From Qipengyuania sediminis (GTDB lineage Bacteria; Pseudomonadota; Alphaproteobacteria; Sphingomonadales; Sphingomonadaceae), in the NCBI RefSeq assembly GCF_004358425.1, contig NZ_CP037948.1, positions 1,178,001 through 1,242,000 on the forward strand: a DNA stretch of 64,000 nucleotides. The letters are read 5' to 3'. Both the position numbers and the translations under genes were made by a program. Under the pieces are notes generated by a model, which saw nothing but the letters and a program-made list of their open reading frames with translations, did no database searches and was not told where the DNA came from. Below are positions 16,877 through 25,511 of the stretch, piece by piece; the first letter of the stretch is position 1; every line of letters begins with the position of its first letter.

Positions 16877-17536
16877 ATGTCGTACTTCAAGCAGATCATT
16901 GATTTTTATGAATCTTTTGAAGCACCCGCGGCTCTTCCGAGAAAGGTTGAGGTTCATAACCCTTATTCAGATCGCGAACGGCGTGCAGCGATCCACTCGT
17001 TTTATTCTAAGTATTTTGACGATAATCAGCCGAGGACACACATTCTGGGTATCAATCCCAGCAAGCTCAATTCATCCTCAACTGGCGTTCATTATACTGA
17101 TGGATTTGCGCTCTCCAATTTCTGCGGTATCAATAATACATTTTCCCAATCGCGCGAGCTTACATCTGAGTTTTTTTACAATGTCGTTGCGCGTTTGGGC
17201 GGCGCCGACGAGTTTTTCTCGACGAACTTCCCTTGGGCGATGATGCCCGTTTCGGTAACGGATGGAGGTTTATATAAGAATTACTATGAGGACGATCTTT
17301 CGACCCAGCTTGAGCCAATCCTCGTCCGTAACGTTCACTGGATTGCTAGTCTTCCGTCAAATGGACGATTAATCATACTTGGAATTGGAGAGAACAAGAA
17401 ATACTTTGAAAGGTTAGACGGCACCCCTTTTGGCTATACTGACGTGAGGTTTCTCCCACATCCACGATGGGTATTGCAGTATAATCGCGCAAACATTGAA
17501 AAATACCTCGATCAATACCTTGACGCCCTGGGCTAA
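16877..17536 (+). CDS. SMUG2/DUF4918-type uracil-DNA glycosylase family protein
   Basis: A 219-residue protein with two hallmarks of the uracil-DNA glycosylase superfamily: HILGINPSKLNSSSTGVHYT near residues 56-75 (motif 1) and FLPHPRWVLQYNRANIEKYL near the C-terminus (motif 2, HPR). SNFCGINN and STNFPWAMMPVS lie between. The arrangement matches DUF4918, the family containing SMUG2. Family members excise uracil or related damaged bases, but activity here is not certain. The ATG at 16877 is preceded by GGGAAGAG. The low-GC coding sequence stands out from the flanks and suggests horizontal transfer. Confidence 0.7.
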   Translation: MSYFKQIIDFYESFEAPAALPRKVEVHNPYSDRERRAAIHSFYSKYFDDNQPRTHILGINPSKLNSSSTGVHYTDGFALSNFCGINNTFSQSRELTSEFFYNVVARLGGADEFFSTNFPWAMMPVSVTDGGLYKNYYEDDLSTQLEPILVRNVHWIASLPSNGRLIILGIGENKKYFERLDGTPFGYTDVRFLPHPRWVLQYNRANIEKYLDQYLDALG

Positions 17537-17562
17537 CAAAAGCGAGAGCGTTTGCATCTGTC

Positions 17563-17925
17563 TTATACGTAGGTTGTAACCGTCACAGGTTTCAAAATTG
17601 GTTCCATGTACCGCCCCGTGAAGCTCCGCCTCACCTTCACCACCGTTTCAGGCGTCCCAGCCGCCACAATCTCCCCGCGGCTCACCCCGCCCTCGGGTTT
17701 AAGGTCCACGATCCACTCCGCCGTCTTGCCCACATCCCCATTATGCTCGATCACCACCACCGAGGTTTCCCTGGTCCACCAGTCGCTGGAGCAGTAGGGC
17801 TTCCGGCCAGCTTCGCATCATAGGAGTTTGCGGACGTCCTTGAAGTGCAGGCCAGTGGTGGGCTCGTCGAGGATGTCGAGCGTCTGGCCGGTGCGGCGGC
17901 GGCTCTGCGAGCTTCACTCGGCTAG
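17563..17925 (-). pseudogene. decayed partial duplicate of the uvrA 3' end
   Basis: A short frame at 17563-17760 reads [20 protein letters not shown], then [19 protein letters not shown] and SFTGRYMEP. These parallel uvrA's [32 protein letters not shown] and SFTGQYLAP. Upstream, at about 17825-17925, the DNA matches the uvrA segment near 18707-18800 almost base for base (GCGGACGTCC, AAGTGCAGGCC, GTGGTGGGCTCGTCGAGGAT). It carries an inserted stretch near 17795-17822 and a small deletion. No ATPase N-terminal part exists, so it is non-functional. Intact uvrA lies 0.5 kb away. Confidence 0.88.
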
Positions 17926-17940
17926 CGTTTTCGCCGTCGC

Positions 17941-18447
17941 TCACCAAGGCCAAGGCACCGTCCAGTCCCACAGCCTCCCGCCGTACAACCGGAACAGCGC
18001 CTCGCCGACGAACAGCGCGCCCGCAATCAGCGCGAGCTTGAGCAGGAAGCGGCGTTTGCGTTGGCCGTGTAGGCGCAGGGCGTTGGGGAGTTCGAGCGGC
18101 TGCTCGCTGGCGTAGCGGTGGCGCAGCGGGGTCATGAACAGCATCACCCACATCGCCAGGAAGCCCGCCGGAAAGAGGATCCACGCCCAGTCTCCCAGCA
18201 GCCCCCGCAGCAGCAGCGTAACCAGCCCGAGCGGGCTCAGCGCGAGCGGCCAGACCAGTCCGATGGTCTCGGCGTCGAGGCGGTTGGCATAGCGTTCCTC
18301 CTCGTCGGCGCTGGCGCGGACGTGCTTGACGATGGCGGCGAGGTCGGCGGGGTTGGTGTAATCGTAGGCGGAGGGTTCTGGCTCCGCGCCCTCTCCGTCA
18401 GCGCTGCGCGCTGCCACCTCTCCCAGAGGGAGAGGATCTGGGGTCAC
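17941..18447 (-). CDS. predicted membrane protein after uvrA
   Basis: A 168-residue hypothetical protein. It has two hydrophobic hairpins, around [19 protein letters not shown] with [17 protein letters not shown], and around [20 protein letters not shown] basic [10 protein letters not shown] stretch lies between them. The GTG at 18447 overlaps the uvrA stop (GTGA), so translational coupling is possible. The first 25 residues ([18 protein letters not shown]) look like a translated REP palindrome, so the native start may be further in, near [10 protein letters not shown]. It is flanked by uvrA and the uvrA remnant. Function unknown. Confidence 0.6.
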   Translation of the reverse strand: MTPDPLPLGEVAARSADGEGAEPEPSAYDYTNPADLAAIVKHVRASADEEERYANRLDAETIGLVWPLALSPLGLVTLLLRGLLGDWAWILFPAGFLAMWVMLFMTPLRHRYASEQPLELPNALRLHGQRKRRFLLKLALIAGALFVGEALFRLYGGRLWDWTVPWPW

Positions 18448-21380
18448 TTAGCGGGTTCCGGTTCGCGTTTGGTCTTTACCGGGGCCCGGGTCAGGAGCGG
18501 GGCGAGGTATTGGCCGGTGAAGCTGCCCGGCTCCTTGACCACTTGTTCGGGCGTGCCCGCCGCGACCACCTCCCCGCCCCTGACGCCGCCCTCGGGCCCA
18601 AGGTCCACGATCCAGTCCGCCGTCTTGATCACGTCGAGGTTGTGCTCGATCACCACCACCGAATTCCCCTGGTCCACCAGCCGCTGCACCACTTCGAGCA
18701 GCTTGCGGACGTCCTCGAAGTGCAGGCCGGTGGTGGGCTCGTCGAGGATGTAGAGCGTCTGGCCGGTGCTGCGGCGGCTGAGCTCCTTGGCGAGCTTCAC
18801 CCGCTGCGCCTCGCCGCCGCTGAGCGTGGTCGCCTGCTGGCCGACCTTGACGTAGCCGAGGCCCACCTCGTTCAGCATGTGCATTTTGTCGCGGATGGGG
18901 GGGACGGCCTTGAAGAAGCCCTCCGCGTCCTCGATCGTCATGTCGAGCACGTCGGCGATGCTGAGGCCCTTGAACTTCACCTCCAGCGTCTCGCGGTTGT
19001 AGCGGCGGCCGTGGCATTCCTCGCAGGTGACGTAGACGTCGGGGAGGAAGTGCATCTCGATCTTGATCAGCCCGTCGCCCTGGCACGCCTCGCACCGCCC
19101 GCCCTTGACGTTGAAGCTGAAGCGGCCGGACTTGTAGCCGCGCGCCTGCGCCTCCGGCAGGCCGGCGAACCAGTCGCGGATCTGGGTGAAGGCGCCGGTG
19201 TAGGTGGCGGGGTTGGAGCGCGGGGTGCGGCCGATCGGCGACTGGTCGATCTCGATCACCTTGTCGCAATATTCGAGGCCCGTCACCTTGTCGTGCGCGC
19301 CCGCGATCACCCGCGCGCCGTTCAATTGCCGCGCCGCGGCGGCGTAGAGCGTGTCGATGGTGAAGCTCGACTTGCCCGAGCCGCTGACGCCGGTGATGCA
19401 GGTGAAGGTGCCGAGCGGGATGCTGGCGGTGACGTTGTTGAGGTTGTTCGCGCGCGCGCCGTGGACGGTGAGCTTCTTGCCGTTGCCCTTGCGCCGGGTG
19501 GCGGGGATCGGGATCTCGCGCGTGCCGTTCAAATAGGCGGCGGTGAGGCTCTGCTTCGATTTGAGCACCTGCTTTAGCGTACCCTGCGCCACCACCTCGC
19601 CCCCGTGGACGCCGGCGCCGGGGCCGAGATCCACCACATGGTCGGCGGCGCGGATCGCGTCCTCGTCATGCTCGACCACGATCACCGTGTTGCCCAGATC
19701 GCGCAGACGCTTCAAGGTCTCGAGCAACCGGTCGTTGTCACGCTGGTGTAGGCCGATCGAGGGCTCGTCGAGCACATAGAGCACGCCCGAGAGCCCGCTG
19801 CCGATCTGGCTGGCGAGGCGGATGCGCTGGCTCTCGCCGCCTGACAGCGTGCCCGAGGTGCGGTCGAGGTTGAGGTAGTCGAGCCCGACGTTGTCGAGGA
19901 ACCCCAGACGCTCGTTGATCTCTTTCAGGATGGCGCGCGCGATCTGGTTCTGCGTATCGGTGAGCTTTTCCGGCAGCGCGAGGAACCAGTTCTTCGCCGC
20001 GTTGACGCTCATCGCGGTGGGCGCGGCGATGTCGGTCATCGCCACCTTCACGGAAAGCGCCTTCTCGTTGAGGCGCTTGCCGTGGCAGGTCTCGCACGGC
20101 TGCGCGGTCTGGTACTTGCCCAGCTCCTCGCGCATCCACGCGCTTTCGGTCTGCAGCATCCGGCGGCCTAAGTTGCCGATCACCCCTTCGAAGGGCTTGT
20201 GGACGGTGTATTCCTTGCGCCCGTCCTTGAAGGTCAGCGGCACGCGCTTGCCGCGGGTGCCGTGGAGGATGACGTAGTGCGCCTCCTCGCCCAGCTCCTC
20301 CCACGGGGTGTCGAGGCTGAAGCCGTATTCCTTCGCGAGGCTGGCGAGCACCTGCATGTAATAGGGGCTCGGCGGATTGCTCTTGGCCCACGGCACGACC
20401 GCGCCCTTCTTGAGACTCAGCGCCTCGTTCGGGACCACGAGCTGCGGATCGAACAGCAGCTTTTCGCCGATCCCGTCGCAGGTGGCGCAGGCGCCCTGCG
20501 GCGCGTTGAAGCTGAACAGCCGCGGCTCGACATCCTCGAGCGTGAAGCCGCTGACCGGGCAGGCGAATTTCTCGCTGAAGACGATGCGGTTGGGGGGCAG
20601 GCCCGCGCCCTTCATCGCCCCGCCCGCGGCGCCTTCGCTCTCGCGGCCCGGCACCACCCCATCCGCCAGATCGACATAAGCCAGCCCTTCGGCGAGCTTC
20701 AGCGCCTGCTCGAAGCTGTCGGCGAGGCGCGTCTCCAGCCCCGGCTTCACCGCGATGCGATCGACCACCACCTCGATGTCGTGCTTCAGCTTCTTGTCGA
20801 GCGCGGGCGCGTCCTCGATCGCATAGAATTCGCCGTCGATCCGCACGCGGGTGTAGCCCGCCTTCTGCCATTCGGCGAGCTCGCGCCGGTATTCGCCCTT
20901 GCGGCTGCGCACCACGGGGGCGAGGAGGTAGGCGCGCGTCCCCTCGGGCAACTCCATCACGCGGTCGACCATGGTGGAGACGGTTTGCGCCTCGATCGGC
21001 AGGCCGGTCGCGGGGCTGTAGGGCACGCCGACGCGCGCCCACAGCAGGCGCATGTAGTCGTAGATCTCGGTGACGGTCGCCACGGTCGAGCGCGGGTTGC
21101 GGCTGGTGGTCTTCTGCTCGATCGAGATCGCGGGGCTGAGCCCATCGATATGCTCGACATCGGGCTTCTGCATCATTTCCAGGAACTGACGCGCATAGGC
21201 CGACAGGCTCTCGACATAGCGCCGCTGCCCCTCGGCATAGATGGTGTCGAAGGCGAGGGACGATTTGCCGCTGCCCGAAAGCCCGGTGATGACGATCAGG
21301 CTGTCGCGCGGCAGGTCGATATCGATGCCCTTGAGATTATGCTCGCGCGCACCGCGGACGGAGATTGTCGTGAGGGCCAT
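18444..21380 (-). CDS. uvrA: excinuclease ABC subunit A
   Basis: DNA-damage recognition ATPase of nucleotide excision repair, acting as a dimer with UvrB. It is full length at 978 residues. Two ABC modules are visible: Walker [13 protein letters not shown] and signature [12 protein letters not shown] in the first, and [10 protein letters not shown] and [15 protein letters not shown] in the second. Zinc-finger cysteines appear in CPVSGF...[14 protein letters not shown] and CEACQGDG...CEECHGRR. The start is the ATG encoding [20 protein letters not shown]. An SOS box lies 12 bp upstream, so LexA control is expected. Confidence 0.98.
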   Translation of the reverse strand: MALTTISVRGAREHNLKGIDIDLPRDSLIVITGLSGSGKSSLAFDTIYAEGQRRYVESLSAYARQFLEMMQKPDVEHIDGLSPAISIEQKTTSRNPRSTVATVTEIYDYMRLLWARVGVPYSPATGLPIEAQTVSTMVDRVMELPEGTRAYLLAPVVRSRKGEYRRELAEWQKAGYTRVRIDGEFYAIEDAPALDKKLKHDIEVVVDRIAVKPGLETRLADSFEQALKLAEGLAYVDLADGVVPGRESEGAAGGAMKGAGLPPNRIVFSEKFACPVSGFTLEDVEPRLFSFNAPQGACATCDGIGEKLLFDPQLVVPNEALSLKKGAVVPWAKSNPPSPYYMQVLASLAKEYGFSLDTPWEELGEEAHYVILHGTRGKRVPLTFKDGRKEYTVHKPFEGVIGNLGRRMLQTESAWMREELGKYQTAQPCETCHGKRLNEKALSVKVAMTDIAAPTAMSVNAAKNWFLALPEKLTDTQNQIARAILKEINERLGFLDNVGLDYLNLDRTSGTLSGGESQRIRLASQIGSGLSGVLYVLDEPSIGLHQRDNDRLLETLKRLRDLGNTVIVVEHDEDAIRAADHVVDLGPGAGVHGGEVVAQGTLKQVLKSKQSLTAAYLNGTREIPIPATRRKGNGKKLTVHGARANNLNNVTASIPLGTFTCITGVSGSGKSSFTIDTLYAAAARQLNGARVIAGAHDKVTGLEYCDKVIEIDQSPIGRTPRSNPATYTGAFTQIRDWFAGLPEAQARGYKSGRFSFNVKGGRCEACQGDGLIKIEMHFLPDVYVTCEECHGRRYNRETLEVKFKGLSIADVLDMTIEDAEGFFKAVPPIRDKMHMLNEVGLGYVKVGQQATTLSGGEAQRVKLAKELSRRSTGQTLYILDEPTTGLHFEDVRKLLEVVQRLVDQGNSVVVIEHNLDVIKTADWIVDLGPEGGVRGGEVVAAGTPEQVVKEPGSFTGQYLAPLLTRAPVKTKREPEPAK

Positions 21381-21391
21381 AGACGGGGCGT

Positions 21392-21406
21392 GTTCCGGTT
21401 GTGTTC
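21392..21406 (-). promoter_or_regulatory. LexA (SOS) box of uvrA
   Basis: The plus strand reads GTTC-CGGTTGT-GTTC, an exact match to the alphaproteobacterial SOS direct repeat GTTC-N7-GTTC. On the uvrA strand this is GAAC-N7-GAAC. It sits 12 bp before the uvrA ATG and between a TTGACT -35-like hexamer (21412-21417, minus strand) and the start, the place expected for a repressor. Confidence 0.85.
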
Positions 21407-21511
21407 GATCAAGTCAAGGGGTCGACCATGGCCCTCCCCGGAGCGTAGACGCGAGATGGGCAAGCGAACTGATATTGCAACTTGCGCCGACCATCGGGCG
21501 AGCCAACTGCT

Positions 21512-21530
21512 ATTGCGAATAATTCGCATT
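21512..21530 (+). promoter_or_regulatory. Fur-type iron operator candidate
   Basis: TGCGAAT-A-ATTCGCA (21514-21528) is a perfect odd palindrome in an AT-rich patch, extended as ATTGCGAATAATTCGCATT. It resembles the palindromic Fur operators of proteobacteria. It lies 36 bp upstream of the PepSY/TonB-receptor operon, whose iron-uptake content fits Fur repression. Which regulator binds is inference. Confidence 0.6.
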
Positions 21531-21565
21531 GACGAGAGGCGGCAAGCCGCCTAGCCGCGCCGGCC

Positions 21566-22702
21566 ATGTCGGCAAGAGCCATCCGCATCTGGTACCTCGT
21601 ACACAAGTGGTCGAGCCTCGTGCCGATGGCCTTCCTGCTGATGCTGTGCGTCACCGGACTGCCGCTGATCTTTCACGACGAGATCGATGCACTCGCGGGC
21701 AATGACTACGAAGCCGCGCTGAAGGGTTCGCCATCGGCCACATCCGGCCGGTCGCTCGATGCGATGCTCGCCGCCGCCTTGGTGGATCGGCCGGGCGAGG
21801 TGCCGCTGTTCATGGCGTTCAGTCAGGACAGCCCGCTGCTGACCGTCACCACCGGCCCCCGCCCCGATGCGGATGCGGGCGAGATGACGCTGCTATTCTT
21901 CGATCGCGCGACGGGCGCCGCGCTCGGCCCTGCACCTTCGGGCGGAGTCATGGATACGATCCTGGCATTGCATACCGACATGCTGCTGGGCCTTCCCGGT
22001 ATGCTCTTTCTGGGCGTGATGGGGACGGGCTTCGTGATCTCGCTGGTGTCGGGCACGGTGCTTTACGCGCCCTTCATGCGCCGCCTGCCCTTCGCCACGC
22101 TGCGCAGCAATGGCAGTAAGCGGGTGGCGCGGCTCGACCAGCACAATCTGGTCGGCATCGTCGTTCTGAGCTGGATGCTGGTCGTGGGGCTGACCGGCGT
22201 GATCAACGCCTTCGCCGACCCGCTGACGGAAAGCTGGCAGGACGGCGAGCTGGCGGCGATGACCCGGGCCCATGCCGGCGCCCCCCCGCTGCCGCCCGCC
22301 CGCTATGGGTCGCTCGACACCGCCATGGCCAGTGCGCGCGCCGCCCTGCCCGGCCGGTCGCCGCAGTTCATCGGCTTTCCCGGCGGGGCGTGGAGCAGCG
22401 CGCACCACTACGCGATCTTCTTTAAGGGCGACCGACCGCTTACCAGCCATCTGCTGACACCCGCGCTGGTCGATGCGGAGACGGGGCGGCTGACCGATGC
22501 ACGCGATCTGCCCGCGCTCAACCAGGCGCTGATGATGTCCAAGCCGTTGCATTTCGGCGATTACGGCGGGCTGCCGCTGAAGCTGATCTGGGCGGCGATG
22601 ACGCTGGCGACGATCCATGTGCTGTGGACCGGCCTGGCGCTTTGGCTGCGCCGCCGGCCCCATGACGCGAAGGCCGAGCGCATCGCGGCGACAGCCCGAT
22701 GA
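21566..22702 (+). CDS. PepSY-associated TM helix protein, iron-uptake operon
   Basis: A 378-residue inner-membrane protein of the PepSY_TM family. It has an N-terminal helix after VHKWSSLVPMAFLLMLCVTG, a large periplasmic stretch, two helices around LPGMLFLGVMGTGFVISLVSG and LVGIVVLSWMLVVGLTGVINAF, and a last helix near LIWAAMTLATIHVLWTGLAL. Such proteins accompany siderophore receptors and are proposed to reduce or release iron. It overlaps the next gene as ATGA and is first in a three-gene operon behind a Fur-like site. Confidence 0.85.
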   Translation: MSARAIRIWYLVHKWSSLVPMAFLLMLCVTGLPLIFHDEIDALAGNDYEAALKGSPSATSGRSLDAMLAAALVDRPGEVPLFMAFSQDSPLLTVTTGPRPDADAGEMTLLFFDRATGAALGPAPSGGVMDTILALHTDMLLGLPGMLFLGVMGTGFVISLVSGTVLYAPFMRRLPFATLRSNGSKRVARLDQHNLVGIVVLSWMLVVGLTGVINAFADPLTESWQDGELAAMTRAHAGAPPLPPARYGSLDTAMASARAALPGRSPQFIGFPGGAWSSAHHYAIFFKGDRPLTSHLLTPALVDAETGRLTDARDLPALNQALMMSKPLHFGDYGGLPLKLIWAAMTLATIHVLWTGLALWLRRRPHDAKAERIAATAR

Positions 22703-22908
22703 GCCGCCGCCCCTCCCACCGCAGCGCATGGCGCATCTTCGCCTGGCCGATCGTCATCTCGGCCGCCAGCGCCGCCGGGTTGCTGATCGGCCTGGTCGGC
22801 GAAGGCGTGCGCGATGCGCTCGCCTGGCTGCTGCTGTGTGGGGGGCCGCTGGCCGTCACTCTTCACCTCCTCGCTGGCCGTTCCCGAACCGAAAGACCTA
22901 TCCGATGA
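22699..22908 (+). CDS. small two-helix membrane protein
   Basis: A 69-residue protein with two predicted transmembrane helices (WRIFAWPIVISAASAAGLLIG and LAWLLLCGGPLAVTLHLLA) and basic ends. It overlaps both neighbours by ATGA junctions, so it is translated with them. Small proteins of this shape are often found between PepSY proteins and TonB receptors. An accessory role in iron uptake is inferred from position only. Confidence 0.7.
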   Translation: MSRRPSHRSAWRIFAWPIVISAASAAGLLIGLVGEGVRDALAWLLLCGGPLAVTLHLLAGRSRTERPIR

Positions 22909-25019
22909 TCCGCTCCCCCCTTAATGCCTCCTTCCTTGCCATCGCCGCCGCCGCGCCCGCGCCCGCGCCGCTGTGGGCGCAGGAGCGGGAGCCAATCCCG
23001 GATAGCGGGGTGATCGTGGTCACCGCGCAGGCGGAGAATGCGACGAACGTCACCAATGGCGGCAGCGCGGGCGTATTGGGCGACAAGCCGGCCGAGGACC
23101 TGCCCTTCTCCCTGCGCGCCTACGACGAGACGCTGATCCTCAATCAGCAGCCGCTGACGCTCGGCGAGGTACTGGAGAACGACCCCACGATCCGCGCCAG
23201 CTATGGCTTCGGCAATGCGGCCGAGCTGTTCGTGATCCGCGGCTTCCCGCTATTCGGCGACGATGTCGGCCTGAACGGGCTTTACGGCATCGCCCCGCGC
23301 CAGCTGATCGCCCCCGAATTGTTTTCGAGCGTTCAGGTGCTCAACGGCTCGAGCGCGTTCCTCAACGGCGCCGCGCCGGGTGGGTCGGGTCTCGGCGGCA
23401 GCGTCAACCTGCTGCTCAAGCGCGCCGAGATGCGCCCGCTCACCCGCGCGACGCTGGGCTATCAGCAAAGCGGCCATGTCAGCGGCAGCTTCGATGTCGG
23501 CCGCCGCTACGGCGCGAATGGCGAATGGGGATTGCGCGTCAACGGCGCCTGGCGCGAAGGCGAGGTGGCGATCGAGCGCGAGGATCGTCGCACCCGCGTG
23601 ATCGGCACGGGGCTCGATTACCGCGGGCCCGCTTTCCGCGCCGCGCTCGACCTCGCCTACCAGGACGTGCGCGTGGATCGCCTGCGGCCCAAGGTGACGA
23701 TCGGCGCGGCCATCCCCGCGGTTCCCGAAAGCGACGCCAATTACGCCCAGGACTATACCGTCACCAATTTGCGCGATGTCTTCGGCGCGCTCAGCCTGGA
23801 ATACGATCTGGCGGACAACGCGCTGTTCTATGCCCGGGCCGGCGCGCGCGACGGGAGCGAGGAAGGCGTTTACGGCGGCATAACGGTCATCGATGCGGCG
23901 ACCGGCGGCGCCACCGGCACCGCGCTGTACGTGCCTGCGACGGCCAATAACGAGGCGGTCGAGGCGGGGCTGCGCGTCAGGCTCGGCAGCGCGGTTACCC
24001 AGGAAATCAATTTCGGCGGCAACGCGAGCTGGCAGGTGTTCCGTACCGCATTCGACTTTCTGGGCGGGTTCACGCCTTTCGCCACCAATCTCTATGATAC
24101 CCCGCAGCTTTCGCAGCCGCCGACCGGTTTCGTCGGGGGCGATCTGGCCGATCCCGATCCGGTCACACGCACCCGGCTCGCGAGCGCTTTTGTGTCGGAC
24201 ACCTTAGGCTTCTTCGGCGATCGCATACTTCTGACCGGCGGCCTGCGCCTGCAGGACATCCGGCAGCGGAATACCAATTACGACGGCACGCCCGGCGCGA
24301 TCTACGACGAAAGCGCGGTGACGCCGGTGATCGGCCTGGTGGTCAAGCCGGTCTCGGGCCTTTCGCTCTACGCCAATCGCATCGAGGCCCTGCAGCAGGG
24401 CCCGACCGCGCCGATCGATGCCCTGGTCAGCAATCCGGGCGAAACCCTGCCGCCGCGCGTCTCCGTGCAATACGAGATCGGCGGCAAGCTGCGCCTCGGT
24501 CGAATATTCGCCGGCCTGGCGCTCTATCGCATCGATCGGCCGGGCGAGGGGCTGCTGCCCGATGGCGAATTCGGGTATGTCGGCGACCAGCGGCATGAAG
24601 GTCTGGAGATTACGGTAAACGGCGATCTTGCGCCCGGCCTGCGGCTTATATCGGGCCTCGCTTATACCGATACCGAGCTTGCGGGTCGCGCGGTCGCGGG
24701 CGTGCCCGAATGGACCGCCAATGCCGACGTCGAATGGGACCTGCCCTTCGCGCCGGGCCTCACGCTGACCGGGCGGGTGGTCCACACCGGCGAGCAATGG
24801 GCGAATGCGGCGAACACGCTGCGGCTCGAGCCGTGGACGCGCTTCGACCTCGGCGCGCGCCATGTCTTCGCGGCCGGCGACGTGCCGGTGACGCTGCGCC
24901 TGACGGTCGATAACGTGGCGGACGAACGCTATTGGGCGTCGGCTTTCGACACGTTCTCCGCCGCGCTGCTGCAGGGCCAGCCGCGCACGGTGAAGGCCTC
25001 GATTTCGGCGGATTTCTGA
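22905..25019 (+). CDS. TonB-dependent siderophore receptor
   Basis: Outer-membrane receptor of 704 residues. The signal sequence ends near APLWAQ. The plug domain includes GVIVVTAQ (TonB-box region), DLPFSLRAYDETLI, VIRGFPLFGDDVGLNGLYG and VQVLNGSSAFLNGAAPGGSG. The beta-barrel ends in ...VKASISADF with the usual terminal Phe. The plug pattern is that of ferric-siderophore receptors (FhuE/FpvA class). The substrate is unknown. It is the last gene of the PepSY operon, and the Fur-like site upstream fits iron-starvation expression. Confidence 0.9.
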   Translation: MIRSPLNASFLAIAAAAPAPAPLWAQEREPIPDSGVIVVTAQAENATNVTNGGSAGVLGDKPAEDLPFSLRAYDETLILNQQPLTLGEVLENDPTIRASYGFGNAAELFVIRGFPLFGDDVGLNGLYGIAPRQLIAPELFSSVQVLNGSSAFLNGAAPGGSGLGGSVNLLLKRAEMRPLTRATLGYQQSGHVSGSFDVGRRYGANGEWGLRVNGAWREGEVAIEREDRRTRVIGTGLDYRGPAFRAALDLAYQDVRVDRLRPKVTIGAAIPAVPESDANYAQDYTVTNLRDVFGALSLEYDLADNALFYARAGARDGSEEGVYGGITVIDAATGGATGTALYVPATANNEAVEAGLRVRLGSAVTQEINFGGNASWQVFRTAFDFLGGFTPFATNLYDTPQLSQPPTGFVGGDLADPDPVTRTRLASAFVSDTLGFFGDRILLTGGLRLQDIRQRNTNYDGTPGAIYDESAVTPVIGLVVKPVSGLSLYANRIEALQQGPTAPIDALVSNPGETLPPRVSVQYEIGGKLRLGRIFAGLALYRIDRPGEGLLPDGEFGYVGDQRHEGLEITVNGDLAPGLRLISGLAYTDTELAGRAVAGVPEWTANADVEWDLPFAPGLTLTGRVVHTGEQWANAANTLRLEPWTRFDLGARHVFAAGDVPVTLRLTVDNVADERYWASAFDTFSAALLQGQPRTVKASISADF

Positions 25020-25097
25020 GCGCGCGATCGGGCGCGGCCAAGATCGCCAGGCCGGCCATTATGCTGGCGACCAGCAGGTCGGGCCAGCCGTGGCCGC

Positions 25098-25390
25098 GTG
25101 CATACGCTGTGGGCGGGGGTCGCCCCCTCCCCGCCGCTGGCGGCCTTGCAGCGGCAGGTGGAAAGCGCCGCGCCGCGCCGGGCTGCCCGCCGAGGGGCGG
25201 GGGTTCGCGCCCCATATCACGCTGGCACGCCTTGGCGCGCGCGGCGGATCGGTGCTGCCCTTCCTGGCAGCGCATGGCGGGTTTGGCAGCGCGCTCTGGC
25301 CGGTCGAGGCGTTCGATGGTCGAAAGCACGCTGACGCCCGCCGGCGCGCGCCATGAGACGGTCCGGCGCTATCGGCTGCTTGCAGATTAG
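25098..25390 (+). pseudogene. thpR: remnant of RNA 2',3'-cyclic phosphodiesterase
   Basis: Three frames read in turn give the C-terminal half of a 2H phosphodiesterase (ThpR/LigT): HTLWAGVAPSPPLAALQRQV, then LPAEGRGFAPHITLARLGAR with the second HxT motif, then VESTLTPAGARHETVRRYRL before the stop at 25390. Two frameshifts separate these pieces, near 25170 and 25320. The N-terminal half with the first HxT motif is missing, since the TonB receptor ends at 25019. It is a decayed gene. Confidence 0.8.
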
Positions 25391-25511
25391 CGCTTGCGTT
25401 TCGTAATCATCCCCGGTTCACGCAGCAGCCTTACCGCTGTTCCCGACCCTGCCGCGCCGGTGCCGTTCGGCCGCCCGCGCGGCAGGCCAATCGCTCGATC
25501 TGGAGAGATGC

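Noticed and set aside
17563..17760. Independent small ABC-type protein
   Set aside because: Sequence and adjacent DNA align with the uvrA 3' end. It lacks Walker motifs, so it is a gene remnant.
21566..25019. Siderophore biosynthesis cluster
   Set aside because: Only uptake-type genes are present. There are no NRPS, hydroxylase or NIS synthetase genes in the window.
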